DNA of 17,718 bases from CAIKLP01 sp039798705 (GTDB lineage Bacteria > Bacteroidota > Bacteroidia > Sphingobacteriales > Sphingobacteriaceae), in NCBI GenBank assembly GCA_039798705.1, contig JBDKFN010000036.1:1-17718 (forward strand), given 5' to 3'. A model generated the notes under the pieces. That model saw nothing but the letters and a program-made list of their open reading frames with translations, was not told the DNA's origin and did no database searches. The first letter of the stretch is position 1. Each line of letters starts with the position of its first letter. Shown piece after piece: positions 6,727 through 15,309 of the stretch. The position numbers were made by a program, and so were the translations under genes.

Positions 6727-8355
6727 ATGGATATTGAATTCAATAAAAATGAAGATGTCAACAAGCAACTAGTTGCAGACCTTAAAAATAGGTTTAAAAA
6801 AGTTCAATTGGGTGGTGGCGAAAAAAATGCTGCAAAGCAAAAGGAGAAGGGGAAAATGTTGGCAAGGGAAAGAATAGCAAATCTAATAGATCCGCAATCT
6901 AATTTTATTGAAATTGGCGCATTTGCTGCTGATGGAATGTATCAAGAACATGGCGGCTGCCCTTCTGCAGGCGTAATTGCAGGTATTGGTTATGTTTCCG
7001 GCAAGCAATGTATGATTGTAGCGAATGATGCAACCGTAAAAGCAGGAGCATGGTTTCCTATGACTGCAAAAAAGAATTTAAGAGCGCAAGAAATTTGTAT
7101 TGAAAATAAATTACCTATTATTTATTTAGTAGATAGTGCGGGAGTTTACTTGCCTATGCAAGATGAAATTTTTCCAGACAAAGAACATTTTGGTCGCATT
7201 TTTAGAAATAATGCCATCATGTCTTCGATGGGAATTCTTCAAGTTGCAGCTATAATGGGCAGCTGTGTTGCAGGTGGCGCTTACCTTCCAATCATGAGCG
7301 ATGAAGCCATGATTGTAGACGGAACCGGATCTGTTTTCTTAGCAGGTTCTTATTTAGTTAAATCTGCCATTGGAGAAGATATCGACAATGAATCTTTAGG
7401 TGGTGCAACAATGCACTGTGAAATATCTGGAGTAACAGATTATAAACATGAAAATGATGCAGCTTGCTTAGCTTCTATTCGAAATATTTTTTCGAAAACT
7501 GGAGATTATCAAGTTGCAGGTTTTAATAGGGTTTCGGCCAAAGCGCCAAAAAAAGACCCCAAAGATATTTATGGTATTTTACCAGATAACAGAGAAAAAC
7601 CATATGACATGTTAGAAATTATTCATCGTTTAGTTGATGATTCAGATTTCGAACAATACAAAGAAAAGTATGGTCAAACTATTATATGTGGTTTAGGTAG
7701 AATAGATGGTTGGGCAGTAGGAATTGTAGCCAATCAAAGAACCGTTGTTAAAAGTAAAAAAGGAGAGATGCAGTTTGGAGGCGTTATTTATTCAGATTCC
7801 GCAGACAAAGCCGCTCGTTTTATCATGAACTGTAATCAGAAAAAAATACCCTTGGTGTTTTTACAAGATGTAACTGGTTTTATGGTTGGTTCTAGATCTG
7901 AACAAGGTGGGATAATTAAAGATGGGGCAAAAATGGTAAATGCGGTAGCGAATTCTGTGGTTCCTAAATTTACGATTGTTATCGGTAATTCTTATGGTGC
8001 TGGTAATTATGCCATGTGTGGTAAAGCCTATGACCCAAGATTGATATACGCTTGGCCAACTGCTAAAATTGCGGTGATGGGTGGTTCGCAAGCCGCCAAA
8101 GTGTTATTACAAATACAAGCTGCTACTTTAAAAGCTAAAGGAGAAGTAGTTACACCAGAAGTGGAAGCAGAATTGTTAAAGAAAATTACAGATAATTATA
8201 CCGCACAAACTACCCCATACTATGCAGCAGCAAGGCTTTGGGTAGATGGGATAATAGATCCTTTGGAAACTAGGAAAGTGGTTTCTATGGGAATTGAAGC
8301 AGCTAATCATGCGGCTATTGAAAAAGCTTTCAATGTAGGGATTATTCAAACCTAA
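6727..8355 (+). CDS. acyl-CoA carboxylase carboxyltransferase (beta) subunit, methylcrotonyl-CoA carboxylase-like
   Basis: This 542-residue protein has the two crotonase-fold halves of a biotin-dependent carboxyltransferase. It moves the carboxyl group from biotin to an acyl-CoA in the cytoplasm. The N half shows GGCPSAGVIAGIGYVSGK, DSAGVYLPMQDEIFPDKEHF and MGSCVAGGAYLP; the C half shows FLQDVTGFMVG, SYGAGNYAMCGKAYDPR and WPTAKIAVMGG. The PMQDEIFPDKEHFGRIF stretch and the C-half GAGNY/CGKAYDPR stretch resemble the 3-methylcrotonyl-CoA carboxylase beta subunit (leucine breakdown) more than propionyl-CoA carboxylase, but substrate choice is inference. The biotin carboxylase/biotin carrier subunit needed for activity is not encoded in this window. 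The 38 bases before it contain an AT palindrome, TTAAAATTTTAA (6689-6700), and no clear promoter, so it may be read through from the guaB transcript. Confidence 0.9.
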   Translation: MDIEFNKNEDVNKQLVADLKNRFKKVQLGGGEKNAAKQKEKGKMLARERIANLIDPQSNFIEIGAFAADGMYQEHGGCPSAGVIAGIGYVSGKQCMIVANDATVKAGAWFPMTAKKNLRAQEICIENKLPIIYLVDSAGVYLPMQDEIFPDKEHFGRIFRNNAIMSSMGILQVAAIMGSCVAGGAYLPIMSDEAMIVDGTGSVFLAGSYLVKSAIGEDIDNESLGGATMHCEISGVTDYKHENDAACLASIRNIFSKTGDYQVAGFNRVSAKAPKKDPKDIYGILPDNREKPYDMLEIIHRLVDDSDFEQYKEKYGQTIICGLGRIDGWAVGIVANQRTVVKSKKGEMQFGGVIYSDSADKAARFIMNCNQKKIPLVFLQDVTGFMVGSRSEQGGIIKDGAKMVNAVANSVVPKFTIVIGNSYGAGNYAMCGKAYDPRLIYAWPTAKIAVMGGSQAAKVLLQIQAATLKAKGEVVTPEVEAELLKKITDNYTAQTTPYYAAARLWVDGIIDPLETRKVVSMGIEAANHAAIEKAFNVGIIQT

Positions 8356-8443
8356 CAACATTTATTAAAAAAAACATTTGGTACTTAGGTTTATTAATCT
8401 GTTTATTTGCAATTCTGAAGCATTATTCAGGAATTTATAAAAG
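8356..8443 (+). promoter_or_regulatory. topA: topA promoter region with leader hairpin
   Basis: TTTG at 8377-8380 and TTTATTTG at 8402-8409 are separated by 21 bases and resemble the Bacteroidota -33 (TTTG) and -7 (TAnnTTTG, one mismatch) elements. Just downstream, AATTCTGAA (8411-8419) pairs with TTCAG-G-AATT (8426-8435) around a GCATTA loop: nine pairs with one bulged G, ending 8 bases before the topA ATG. At this place it could be an operator at the transcription start or a leader hairpin affecting translation. The promoter is a pattern match only. Confidence 0.42.
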
Positions 8444-10924
8444 ATGGCGAAAAATTTATTAATTGTAGAATCACCGGCGAAAGCTAAAACGATAGAAGGA
8501 TATTTAGGAAAAGACTTTTTAGTGAAGTCAAGCTATGGACATATTCGAGATTTAGCAAAAGGCAACAATGCCATTGATGTTGCTAATAATTTCGAGCAAC
8601 ATTATGAAGTTCCAGCTGACAAAAAAGCTATCGTTTCAGAATTGAAAAAATTAGCAAAGGCCGCAGAAACAGTTTGGCTAGCATCCGATGAGGACCGTGA
8701 GGGAGAAGCTATTTCTTGGCATTTATTTGAAACATTAGGATTAACAGCAGACAAAACCAAAAGAATTGTCTTTCATGAAATCACTAAACCAGCAATTGTG
8801 AAAGCAATTGAAAACCCAAGAACGATTGATTATAATTTAGTAAATGCGCAACAAGCACGAAGGGTATTAGATAGGTTAGTAGGTTTTGAATTATCACCAA
8901 TTTTATGGCGTAAGGTGAAACCCTCGTTATCAGCGGGTCGTGTACAATCTGTAGCGGTAAGATTAATTGTTGAAAGAGAAAGAGAAATCAATGCTTTTAA
9001 CGCACAAGCAAGTTTTAAAGTGGTGGCATATTTTCATGCTCAAGACACCAAAAAAATAATTTTCAAAGCAGAACACCCAGATAGATTTGAACTAATTGGT
9101 GATGCTGAAAAGTTTTTAGAAGCATGTAAAAATGCTGCATTTACAGTAAGAAGTTTAGAAGTAAAGCCAGGAAAAAAATCGCCAGCAGCACCTTTTACCA
9201 CTTCTACTTTACAACAAGAAGCCAGTAGAAAATTAGGATTTTCTGTTGCAAGAACCATGCAGGTTGCACAAAGATTATACGAATCTGGAAGAATTACCTA
9301 TATGCGTACTGACTCTGTAAACCTTTCAGAGACTGCATTAGAAGCTGCAAAAAGTGAAATTCTATCTGCATACGGACCGCAATACCATACCTTAAGAAAG
9401 TTTAAAACAAAATCTGCTGGTGCGCAAGAAGCCCATGAAGCAATACGTCCAACTTATTTTGATCAACATTCAATAACAGGTGATAATGCAGATGTAAGAT
9501 TATACGATCTAATTTGGAAGCGTTCAATTGCTTCACAAATGAGCGAAGCACAATTAGAAAAAACCACTGCAAAAATTTCAATTTCAACCAGCAAAGAAGA
9601 ATTAGTAGCGCAAGGCGAAGTATTGCGTTTTGATGGATTCCTTAAAGTTTATATGGAATCTACGGATGATGAATTAGAGGTTGCAGGTGAAGCGGAATCG
9701 GATAATAAAATGCTTCCTCCCTTATCTGAAAATCAATTGTTGACATTAGTAGAAATGAATGCGACGGAGAAATTTTCGAGAGCAGCAGCAAGATATACAG
9801 AAGCGAGTTTGGTTAAAAAGCTAGAAGAATTAGGCATTGGAAGACCATCTACTTATGCACCAACCATCGCAACTATTCAAAAAAGAGCATACGTAATTAA
9901 AGAAGATAGAGAAGGTAAGCAAAGAAATTACCGTGTCTTAAATTTAAAAGATGCACAAATTACTCAATCGCAATTAGTAGAAAACGTAGGTGTAGAGAAA
10001 TCGAAATTATTTCCAAGTGATATTGGAGCAGTTGTGAATGATTTTTTAGTACAACATTTTCAAAATATTGTAGATTTTAATTTCACTGCAAAAGTCGAAA
10101 AAGAATTTGATGACATTGCACAAGGTTTAACAGAATGGACTAAAATGATTCAAGCATTTTATACGCCATTCCATAAAGATGTCGAGAATACAATGGAGCA
10201 TGCCGATAGGGCAAATACCAATAGAGATTTAGGCATCGATCCAGATTCGGGCAAGCTAGTATCTGTTAGAATTGGTCGTTTTGGACCTTTTGTACAACTA
10301 GGTGAGGCAGACGAAGAAAACAATATTAAACCAAAATATGCAAGTTTGCGTTCAGGTCAAATGATAGAATCTATCACATTGGCAGAAGCAATGGAGCTAT
10401 TTAAATTGCCTAAAAATTTAGGTTTATTTGAAGATAATGATGTGGTTATTGGGATTGGAAAATTTGGACCATATATCAGACACAATAGCATATTTACATC
10501 TATTGGAAAAGAAGACGATCCGCATACGATAGAATTACCTAGGTCAATTGAATTAATTTTGGCTAAGCGTGAAAAAGATGCAAATAAAATCATCAAATTA
10601 TTTGATGAAAGTGAATTAGTAAAAGTTTTAAATGGCAGATGGGGACCTTACATTCAGTATGGTAAAGACAATGTAAAGATTCCAAAAGATATGGAAGCTA
10701 CTGCGCTAACCTATGCAGATTGCGTGCGTTTGGCAGGTGGTAAGGAACCAGAAGATAAACCAGCTTACGCTAAAAAAGGCGCTAAAACAGCTACTAAAAA
10801 AACAGCTGCAACTAAATCATCTACTGCTAAAAAAGCTGCACCGAAAAAAGCAACAACTAAAACTCCAGCAAAAAAAGCAGCCACTAAAAAAGCTGCTCCT
10901 AAAAAAGCTGTAGCTAAAAAGTAA
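8444..10924 (+). CDS. topA: DNA topoisomerase I (type IA)
   Basis: TopA relaxes negative supercoils by cutting and passing single strands. This 826-residue protein opens with the Toprim domain (LLIVESPAKAKTIEGYL with E9; DEDREGE with D82, D84 and E86 for magnesium). The type IA core follows, with SAGRVQSVAVRLIVERE and the active-site RITYMRTDS, whose Tyr286 forms the covalent DNA link. After the core come C-terminal TopoI repeats without zinc (RIGRFGPFVQLGE, IGKFGPYIRH, NGRWGPYIQYG). The cysteine-pair zinc ribbons of the E. coli enzyme are absent. The last 56 residues (771-826) are a Lys/Ala-rich tail of histone-H1 type with 20 lysines. A promoter-like element and hairpin precede it. The next gene starts one base after its stop, so the downstream unknown gene and perhaps the ABC, rnr and prenyl synthase genes may share its transcript. 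Confidence 0.97.
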   Translation: MAKNLLIVESPAKAKTIEGYLGKDFLVKSSYGHIRDLAKGNNAIDVANNFEQHYEVPADKKAIVSELKKLAKAAETVWLASDEDREGEAISWHLFETLGLTADKTKRIVFHEITKPAIVKAIENPRTIDYNLVNAQQARRVLDRLVGFELSPILWRKVKPSLSAGRVQSVAVRLIVEREREINAFNAQASFKVVAYFHAQDTKKIIFKAEHPDRFELIGDAEKFLEACKNAAFTVRSLEVKPGKKSPAAPFTTSTLQQEASRKLGFSVARTMQVAQRLYESGRITYMRTDSVNLSETALEAAKSEILSAYGPQYHTLRKFKTKSAGAQEAHEAIRPTYFDQHSITGDNADVRLYDLIWKRSIASQMSEAQLEKTTAKISISTSKEELVAQGEVLRFDGFLKVYMESTDDELEVAGEAESDNKMLPPLSENQLLTLVEMNATEKFSRAAARYTEASLVKKLEELGIGRPSTYAPTIATIQKRAYVIKEDREGKQRNYRVLNLKDAQITQSQLVENVGVEKSKLFPSDIGAVVNDFLVQHFQNIVDFNFTAKVEKEFDDIAQGLTEWTKMIQAFYTPFHKDVENTMEHADRANTNRDLGIDPDSGKLVSVRIGRFGPFVQLGEADEENNIKPKYASLRSGQMIESITLAEAMELFKLPKNLGLFEDNDVVIGIGKFGPYIRHNSIFTSIGKEDDPHTIELPRSIELILAKREKDANKIIKLFDESELVKVLNGRWGPYIQYGKDNVKIPKDMEATALTYADCVRLAGGKEPEDKPAYAKKGAKTATKKTAATKSSTAKKAAPKKATTKTPAKKAATKKAAPKKAVAKK
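10754..10921 (+). repeat. low-complexity Lys/Ala-rich repeat encoding the TopA tail
   Basis: This A-rich stretch encodes irregular units such as AKKAAPKKA, ATKKAAPKKA and AVAKK, built from reused GCTAAAAAA-like codon pairs. Twenty of 56 residues are lysine, with alanine, threonine and proline filling most of the rest. The repeats are imperfect and in frame, so length variation between strains is likely. Lysine-rich tails of this kind bind DNA non-specifically. Confidence 0.8.
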
Positions 10925-10925
10925 A

Positions 10926-11330
10926 ATGAAAAAAGACATCGATTTTCGTTTGGTTGAAGACATTGGAATTGCTATTGTACTTGATTCCGAAGAACCTAAT
11001 CAACGAAATTGGAAAGTTTATTTATTGAACTTTAAATCAGAAACTATTACTGATATTTTGGTTAGTTCTAAAGGTTACGGAACGCTTCAAAACGAGCAAG
11101 TTCAAACGTCTTTATTTAGGCATTCATTAGGTAATTTACTACCTAATGAGTTTAAAGCAATTGAATTAATTGATGAATCTCTTTTTGCCATAACCAATGA
11201 GTTTTGGCTTAGTTTTTACATAAACAATACGATTTTTGATAAGAAATTTATTTTTTTACCCGAGACGGTAATTGATTCAAATCTTATTCAAATACCTATA
11301 ATTCATAAACTTGGCGTGCTAATTAGATAA
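10926..11330 (+). CDS. hypothetical protein, probably conserved in Bacteroidota
   Basis: I do not recognise a defined domain in this 134-residue protein. It starts one base after the topA stop, has no signal peptide or membrane segment, and reads as a compact alternating beta-strand protein: VYLLNFKSETITDILVSS, then FWLSFYINNTIFDKKFIFLP and a closing IIHKLGVLIR. The pattern resembles short Bacteroidota proteins sometimes labelled, probably wrongly, as phenylalanyl-tRNA synthetase alpha subunit; none of the catalytic motifs of that enzyme are present. That resemblance is from memory and unverified. It is likely real because it fits exactly between topA and the ABC gene and has normal codon usage. 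A perfect 10-bp inverted repeat lies inside it at 11124-11149. Confidence 0.8.
   Translation: MKKDIDFRLVEDIGIAIVLDSEEPNQRNWKVYLLNFKSETITDILVSSKGYGTLQNEQVQTSLFRHSLGNLLPNEFKAIELIDESLFAITNEFWLSFYINNTIFDKKFIFLPETVIDSNLIQIPIIHKLGVLIR
11124..11149. repeat. perfect 10-bp inverted repeat with 6-base loop
   Basis: TCATTAGGTA (11124-11133) and TACCTAATGA (11140-11149) are exact reverse complements around ATTTAC. The repeat lies in the coding part of the unknown gene, about 210 bases before the ABC gene start. It would form a stable stem in RNA, or a two-fold symmetric protein site in DNA. No T-run follows, so it is not an intrinsic terminator. Confidence 0.7.
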
Positions 11331-11361
11331 ATTTTAGTATGTTTATGTTTCAACATTGAGT

Positions 11362-13134
11362 ATGCATTCAACCATTTTATCGGTTCAAAATTTAGCTGTC
11401 CAATTCACTTCAGAAGATGGTGTTTATGAGGCTGTCAAAGGCATTTCATTTGACATACCAAGAGGAAAAATTATTGGAATAGTAGGGGAATCTGGTTCAG
11501 GAAAATCGGTAACCTCTCTTGCCATTATGCGACTGTTGGCAAATCATAATAGTAAAGTTTCGGGAAGCATCCAATTAAATACAACAACCGAATCTATTGA
11601 TGTTTTAGCTGTTTCTGAGTATCAAATGACGGCCATTCGTGGTAATAAAATTGCCATGATTTTTCAAGAGCCCATGACCTCATTGAATCCCGTACACACT
11701 TGTGGTGCGCAGGTTTCAGAAGCAATTAGAAGACACCAAGGTGTTGGAAAAGCAGATGCAAAAGCACAAACAATCAAATTATTTACCGAAGTTCAATTAC
11801 CTAATCCAACTCAATTATACGATCGTTACCCTCACGAAATTTCTGGTGGTCAAAAACAGCGAGTGCTCATTGCTATGGCTTTGAGCTGCGACCCCGAATT
11901 GCTAATAGCAGACGAACCTACAACCGCATTGGATGTAACTGTTCAAAAAAACATTGTTGATCTTTTAAAAAGAATCAGAGACGAAAGAAACATGAGTATG
12001 ATTTTTATATCTCATGATTTAGGAGTGATTTCAGAAATTGCAGATGAAGTAATTGTGATGTATCGTGGAGATATTTTAGAACATCAATCTGTAAAAGATA
12101 TTTTTAATAAACCTCAGAACCCATATACTATTGGACTTTTGGCCTGTAGACCAAATATGAATCTGCAATTAAAAAGGTTACCAACAGTAAATGATTTTTT
12201 AAATAATAATCAAGATTCAGCTAATAATTTTAAATCAAAATCGCTAGAAGAATTAATTGAAGACTATGCCATTACCGACGAAGAAATAAAAAATCGTAGG
12301 GCAAAAATATATGCACAAACGCCAATTGTTACTGTTAAAAATTTACAAAAATGGTATCCAATAAGTAATGGCGTTTTTGCAAAAGCAAAATCTTTTCACA
12401 AAGCAGTCAACGACGTTTCATTTGATATCTACCCAGGCGAAACGCTTGGACTTGTTGGCGAATCGGGCTGTGGTAAAACAACATTGGGTAGGTGTTTACT
12501 TCGTTTAATTGAACCAACCAATGGAGAAATAAATTACCGTAATACCTCTTTAACTAAGCTCAGTACGCGAGAAATGCGTTCCCTAAGGAAAGAGTTACAA
12601 ATTGTATTTCAAGACCCTTATTCGGCTTTAAATCCAAAATTTACTATTGGAGCTGCAATAATGGAACCCATGCAAGTTCATGGATTACACCAAAACGATA
12701 AAGAACGTAAAAAAATAACAATTCAACTACTTGAACAAGTTGGCTTAAGTGAAGCGGCTTTTAACAAATATCCACATGAATTTTCTGGTGGACAAAGGCA
12801 AAGAATTTGCATTGCAAGGGCATTGGCTTTACAACCAAAAGTGATTATTTGTGACGAGTCGGTTTCTGCTTTAGATGTTTCCGTTCAAGCACAGGTTTTG
12901 AATTTATTATCAGATTTACAAGAAAAATTCCAATTGAGTTATTTGTTTATATCGCATGATTTATCAGTAGTAAAACATTTTTCTGATAGAATGTTGGTCA
13001 TGAATGCTGGACAAATAGTAGAACAAGGATTTCCAGAAGAAATATATCTGAATCCAAAACAGGAATATACGCAAAAACTCATTGCAGCAATTCCTGGTAA
13101 AACATTATTAACACAGCAAGCAAATGGCTACTAA
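11362..13134 (+). CDS. ABC transporter ATP-binding protein, two fused peptide-type (Dpp/Opp) nucleotide-binding domains
   Basis: This is a double ATPase of 590 residues, laid out like YejF/GsiA and like DppD joined to DppF. NBD1 has Walker A GESGSGKS (42-49), signature ISGGQ (160-164) and Walker B ending ADEP (D184, E185). A peptide-transporter C-terminal segment (NPYTIGLLACRP) and a linker follow. NBD2 has Walker A from residue 366 (GESGCGKTT), signature FSGGQ (474-478) and Walker B ending CDES (D498, E499, S500), where the usual proline is serine. Both catalytic glutamates are kept, so both sites look able to hydrolyse ATP. Such proteins power uptake of di- or oligopeptides or related solutes. 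No permease or binding protein is encoded nearby, so the partner is elsewhere and the substrate is open. I chose ATG 11362 over a TTG two codons upstream. The gene overlaps rnr by 11 bases. Confidence 0.93.
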   Translation: MHSTILSVQNLAVQFTSEDGVYEAVKGISFDIPRGKIIGIVGESGSGKSVTSLAIMRLLANHNSKVSGSIQLNTTTESIDVLAVSEYQMTAIRGNKIAMIFQEPMTSLNPVHTCGAQVSEAIRRHQGVGKADAKAQTIKLFTEVQLPNPTQLYDRYPHEISGGQKQRVLIAMALSCDPELLIADEPTTALDVTVQKNIVDLLKRIRDERNMSMIFISHDLGVISEIADEVIVMYRGDILEHQSVKDIFNKPQNPYTIGLLACRPNMNLQLKRLPTVNDFLNNNQDSANNFKSKSLEELIEDYAITDEEIKNRRAKIYAQTPIVTVKNLQKWYPISNGVFAKAKSFHKAVNDVSFDIYPGETLGLVGESGCGKTTLGRCLLRLIEPTNGEINYRNTSLTKLSTREMRSLRKELQIVFQDPYSALNPKFTIGAAIMEPMQVHGLHQNDKERKKITIQLLEQVGLSEAAFNKYPHEFSGGQRQRICIARALALQPKVIICDESVSALDVSVQAQVLNLLSDLQEKFQLSYLFISHDLSVVKHFSDRMLVMNAGQIVEQGFPEEIYLNPKQEYTQKLIAAIPGKTLLTQQANGY

Positions 13135-15295
13135 AAAAAATAGCGCAATTAAGAATATACTTCAGCAATTAATTATAGATGCTTTTGCAGAACAAATGCA
13201 TCAGAATTTCAACTATAAACAAATTGCAGCGAAGTTAAAAGTAGAAGATCCGGCTACTCGACAATTGATTTTAGAAATTATTGTTGAATTGGCTGAAAAG
13301 GGCAGTATAAAAGAGGTTGCTAAGGGAAAATATCAATTAAAAGAGCTCCAAAACCATGTGGTTGGTAAGATAGATATGGCACAGAATGGCTCCGCTTATT
13401 TAGTAGTGGAAGGCATGGAGGAAGACATATATATTTCACCTAGAAAATTACGAAACGCTTTACATGGAGATCAAGTAAAAGCTTTTATGTATGCTAAACG
13501 CAACGGTAAAAATTTAGAAGGCGAAGTACTTGCTATTTTAGAACGTGCAAAAATGGAATTTACAGGAATTATTCAAGTGAATGCAAAATTCGCTTTTTTA
13601 ATTCCTGACAATAAAAAAATGAACCATGATATTTTTATTCCTTTGGATAAATTAAATGGTGCAAAAGATAAAATGAAAGCGGTAGTTAAAATTACCGATT
13701 GGCCTGCTAGCTCTAAGAACCCATTTGGCACTGTGGTTGCTGTTTTAGGTGTTCAGGGTGAACATGAAACAGAAATGAATGCTGTTTTAGCAGAATATGG
13801 TTTTCCGCTTGCTTTTCCTAAAGAAGTAGAAGCCGAATCAGAGGCTATTAGCACTAAAATAGCTGCTTCAGATATTAATGGTAGAAGAGACATGCGAAAG
13901 GTTTTGACTTTTACCATAGATCCTTTTGATGCGAAAGATTTTGATGATGCCATTTCATTTAAAATTTTACCAAACGGTAATTTTGAAATAGGCGTTCACA
14001 TTGCAGATGTCTCTCATTATGTTAAACCAAATACAGCTTTAGATAAAGAAGCAAATGAAAGAGGAACCTCGGTTTATTTAGTAGGTAAAGTAATACCAAT
14101 GTTACCCGAAAAACTCTCCAATAACCTATGTTCATTGAGACCTAAGGAAGACAAATTAACGTTTTCTGCTATTTTTGAAATGGATAAAAATGCCAATGTA
14201 ATTTCAGAATGGTTTGGTAGAACTATTATTCATTCGGATAGAAGGTTTACCTATGAAGAAGTTTGGGAAATTATTCAGGCTAAATCTGGCGATCATGCAA
14301 CCGAGATTTTAACATTAAATGAACTGGCTTATATTTTAAGAAACCAGCGTTTTAAAAATGGTGCGATCAATTTTGAAAGTGCTGAAGTTAAATTCAACTT
14401 AGATGAAACTGGTAAACCGATTGGTGTTTATATAAAAGAAAGAAATGATGCGCATAAATTAATTGAAGATTTTATGCTATTGGCTAATCGAAAAGTAGCC
14501 GAATTTATTGCGAAAAAAGGCACTAAAAAGAGTCCATTGACTTTTGTTTACCGTTCACATGATGCGCCTAAAGAGGAGGTTTTAGAAGGGTTTGCCAAAT
14601 TTGCCGCTCGTTTTGGTTATAAAATTCAAACCAAAAACCATGCAGAAATTTCAAAGTCAATGAACTTATTGATGTCTGATGTTGAAGGTAAAAAAGAACA
14701 AAATGTATTGACACAATTGGCCATTCGTTCAATGGCAAAAGCAATTTATACGACTAAAAAAACCAGTCATTATGGATTGGCATTTGATTATTATACCCAT
14801 TTTACTTCACCCATTAGAAGATACCCAGATGTGATGGCGCATCGTTTATTGCAACATTATTTAGATGGACAAAAATCTGTTGATGCGGAGGTTTATGAAA
14901 AGATGTGTTTACATGCTTCTCAAATGGAAAAACGTGCAGCAGATGCAGAACGATTATTTATTAAATACAAGCAAGCAGAATACCTTGCAGACCAAATAAA
15001 CAAAGAGTTTGCAGGTATAATATCTGGCGTAACAGAATGGGGTATTTATGTAGAAATTGTTGAAAATAAATGTGAGGGAATGGTGAGGTTGAGAGACATT
15101 GACGATGATTTTTATGTATTAGACCAAGCAAATTATTGCATCATTGGTCAAAGAAAAAGAAAAAAATACCAATTAGGAGATGAAGTACGCATCAAAGTAA
15201 GGAAGGTTGATTTAGCAAAAAAACAAATCGATTTTCAATTAATTACTGATTCGCTGATTCATAATGAAACTAAAAAAAGAAATTATAAAAGATAA
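13124..15295 (+). CDS. rnr: ribonuclease R (RNB-family 3'-5' exoribonuclease)
   Basis: RNase R degrades structured RNA from the 3' end in the cytoplasm (mRNA decay, rRNA quality control). The 723-residue protein has an N-terminal winged-helix-like part (about 1-75) and cold-shock/OB domains (about 75-230). The RNB catalytic domain carries DPFDAKDFDDA, whose D266, D272, D274 and D275 match the four magnesium-binding aspartates of the family. The C-terminal S1 domain runs from about 628 to 710 (GIISGVTEWGIYVEI, VRLRDI, YQLGDEVRIKVRKVD). The RNB core also shows HIADVSHYV and THFTSPIRRYPDVMAHRLL. It is shorter than E. coli RNase R (813) mainly because the long basic tail is reduced to TKKRNYKR. 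The ATG lies inside the end of the ABC gene (11-base overlap), which suggests coupled translation; the prenyl synthase gene follows after 14 bases. Confidence 0.96.
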   Translation: MATKKNSAIKNILQQLIIDAFAEQMHQNFNYKQIAAKLKVEDPATRQLILEIIVELAEKGSIKEVAKGKYQLKELQNHVVGKIDMAQNGSAYLVVEGMEEDIYISPRKLRNALHGDQVKAFMYAKRNGKNLEGEVLAILERAKMEFTGIIQVNAKFAFLIPDNKKMNHDIFIPLDKLNGAKDKMKAVVKITDWPASSKNPFGTVVAVLGVQGEHETEMNAVLAEYGFPLAFPKEVEAESEAISTKIAASDINGRRDMRKVLTFTIDPFDAKDFDDAISFKILPNGNFEIGVHIADVSHYVKPNTALDKEANERGTSVYLVGKVIPMLPEKLSNNLCSLRPKEDKLTFSAIFEMDKNANVISEWFGRTIIHSDRRFTYEEVWEIIQAKSGDHATEILTLNELAYILRNQRFKNGAINFESAEVKFNLDETGKPIGVYIKERNDAHKLIEDFMLLANRKVAEFIAKKGTKKSPLTFVYRSHDAPKEEVLEGFAKFAARFGYKIQTKNHAEISKSMNLLMSDVEGKKEQNVLTQLAIRSMAKAIYTTKKTSHYGLAFDYYTHFTSPIRRYPDVMAHRLLQHYLDGQKSVDAEVYEKMCLHASQMEKRAADAERLFIKYKQAEYLADQINKEFAGIISGVTEWGIYVEIVENKCEGMVRLRDIDDDFYVLDQANYCIIGQRKRKKYQLGDEVRIKVRKVDLAKKQIDFQLITDSLIHNETKKRNYKR

Positions 15296-15309
15296 TCGAA
15301 TAGAACCCG

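Noticed and set aside
10713..10913. A second + strand frame of 66 codons rich in Lys and Leu inside the topA tail
   Set aside because: It is a shadow of the A-rich Lys/Ala repeats in the topA frame; composition is low-complexity and no start context or homology supports it.
11331..11361. Promoter for the ABC gene (TATGTTTA at 11338-11345)
   Set aside because: Only a partial -7 match lacking the final G, no convincing -33 element, and too close to the start; co-transcription from topA is simpler.
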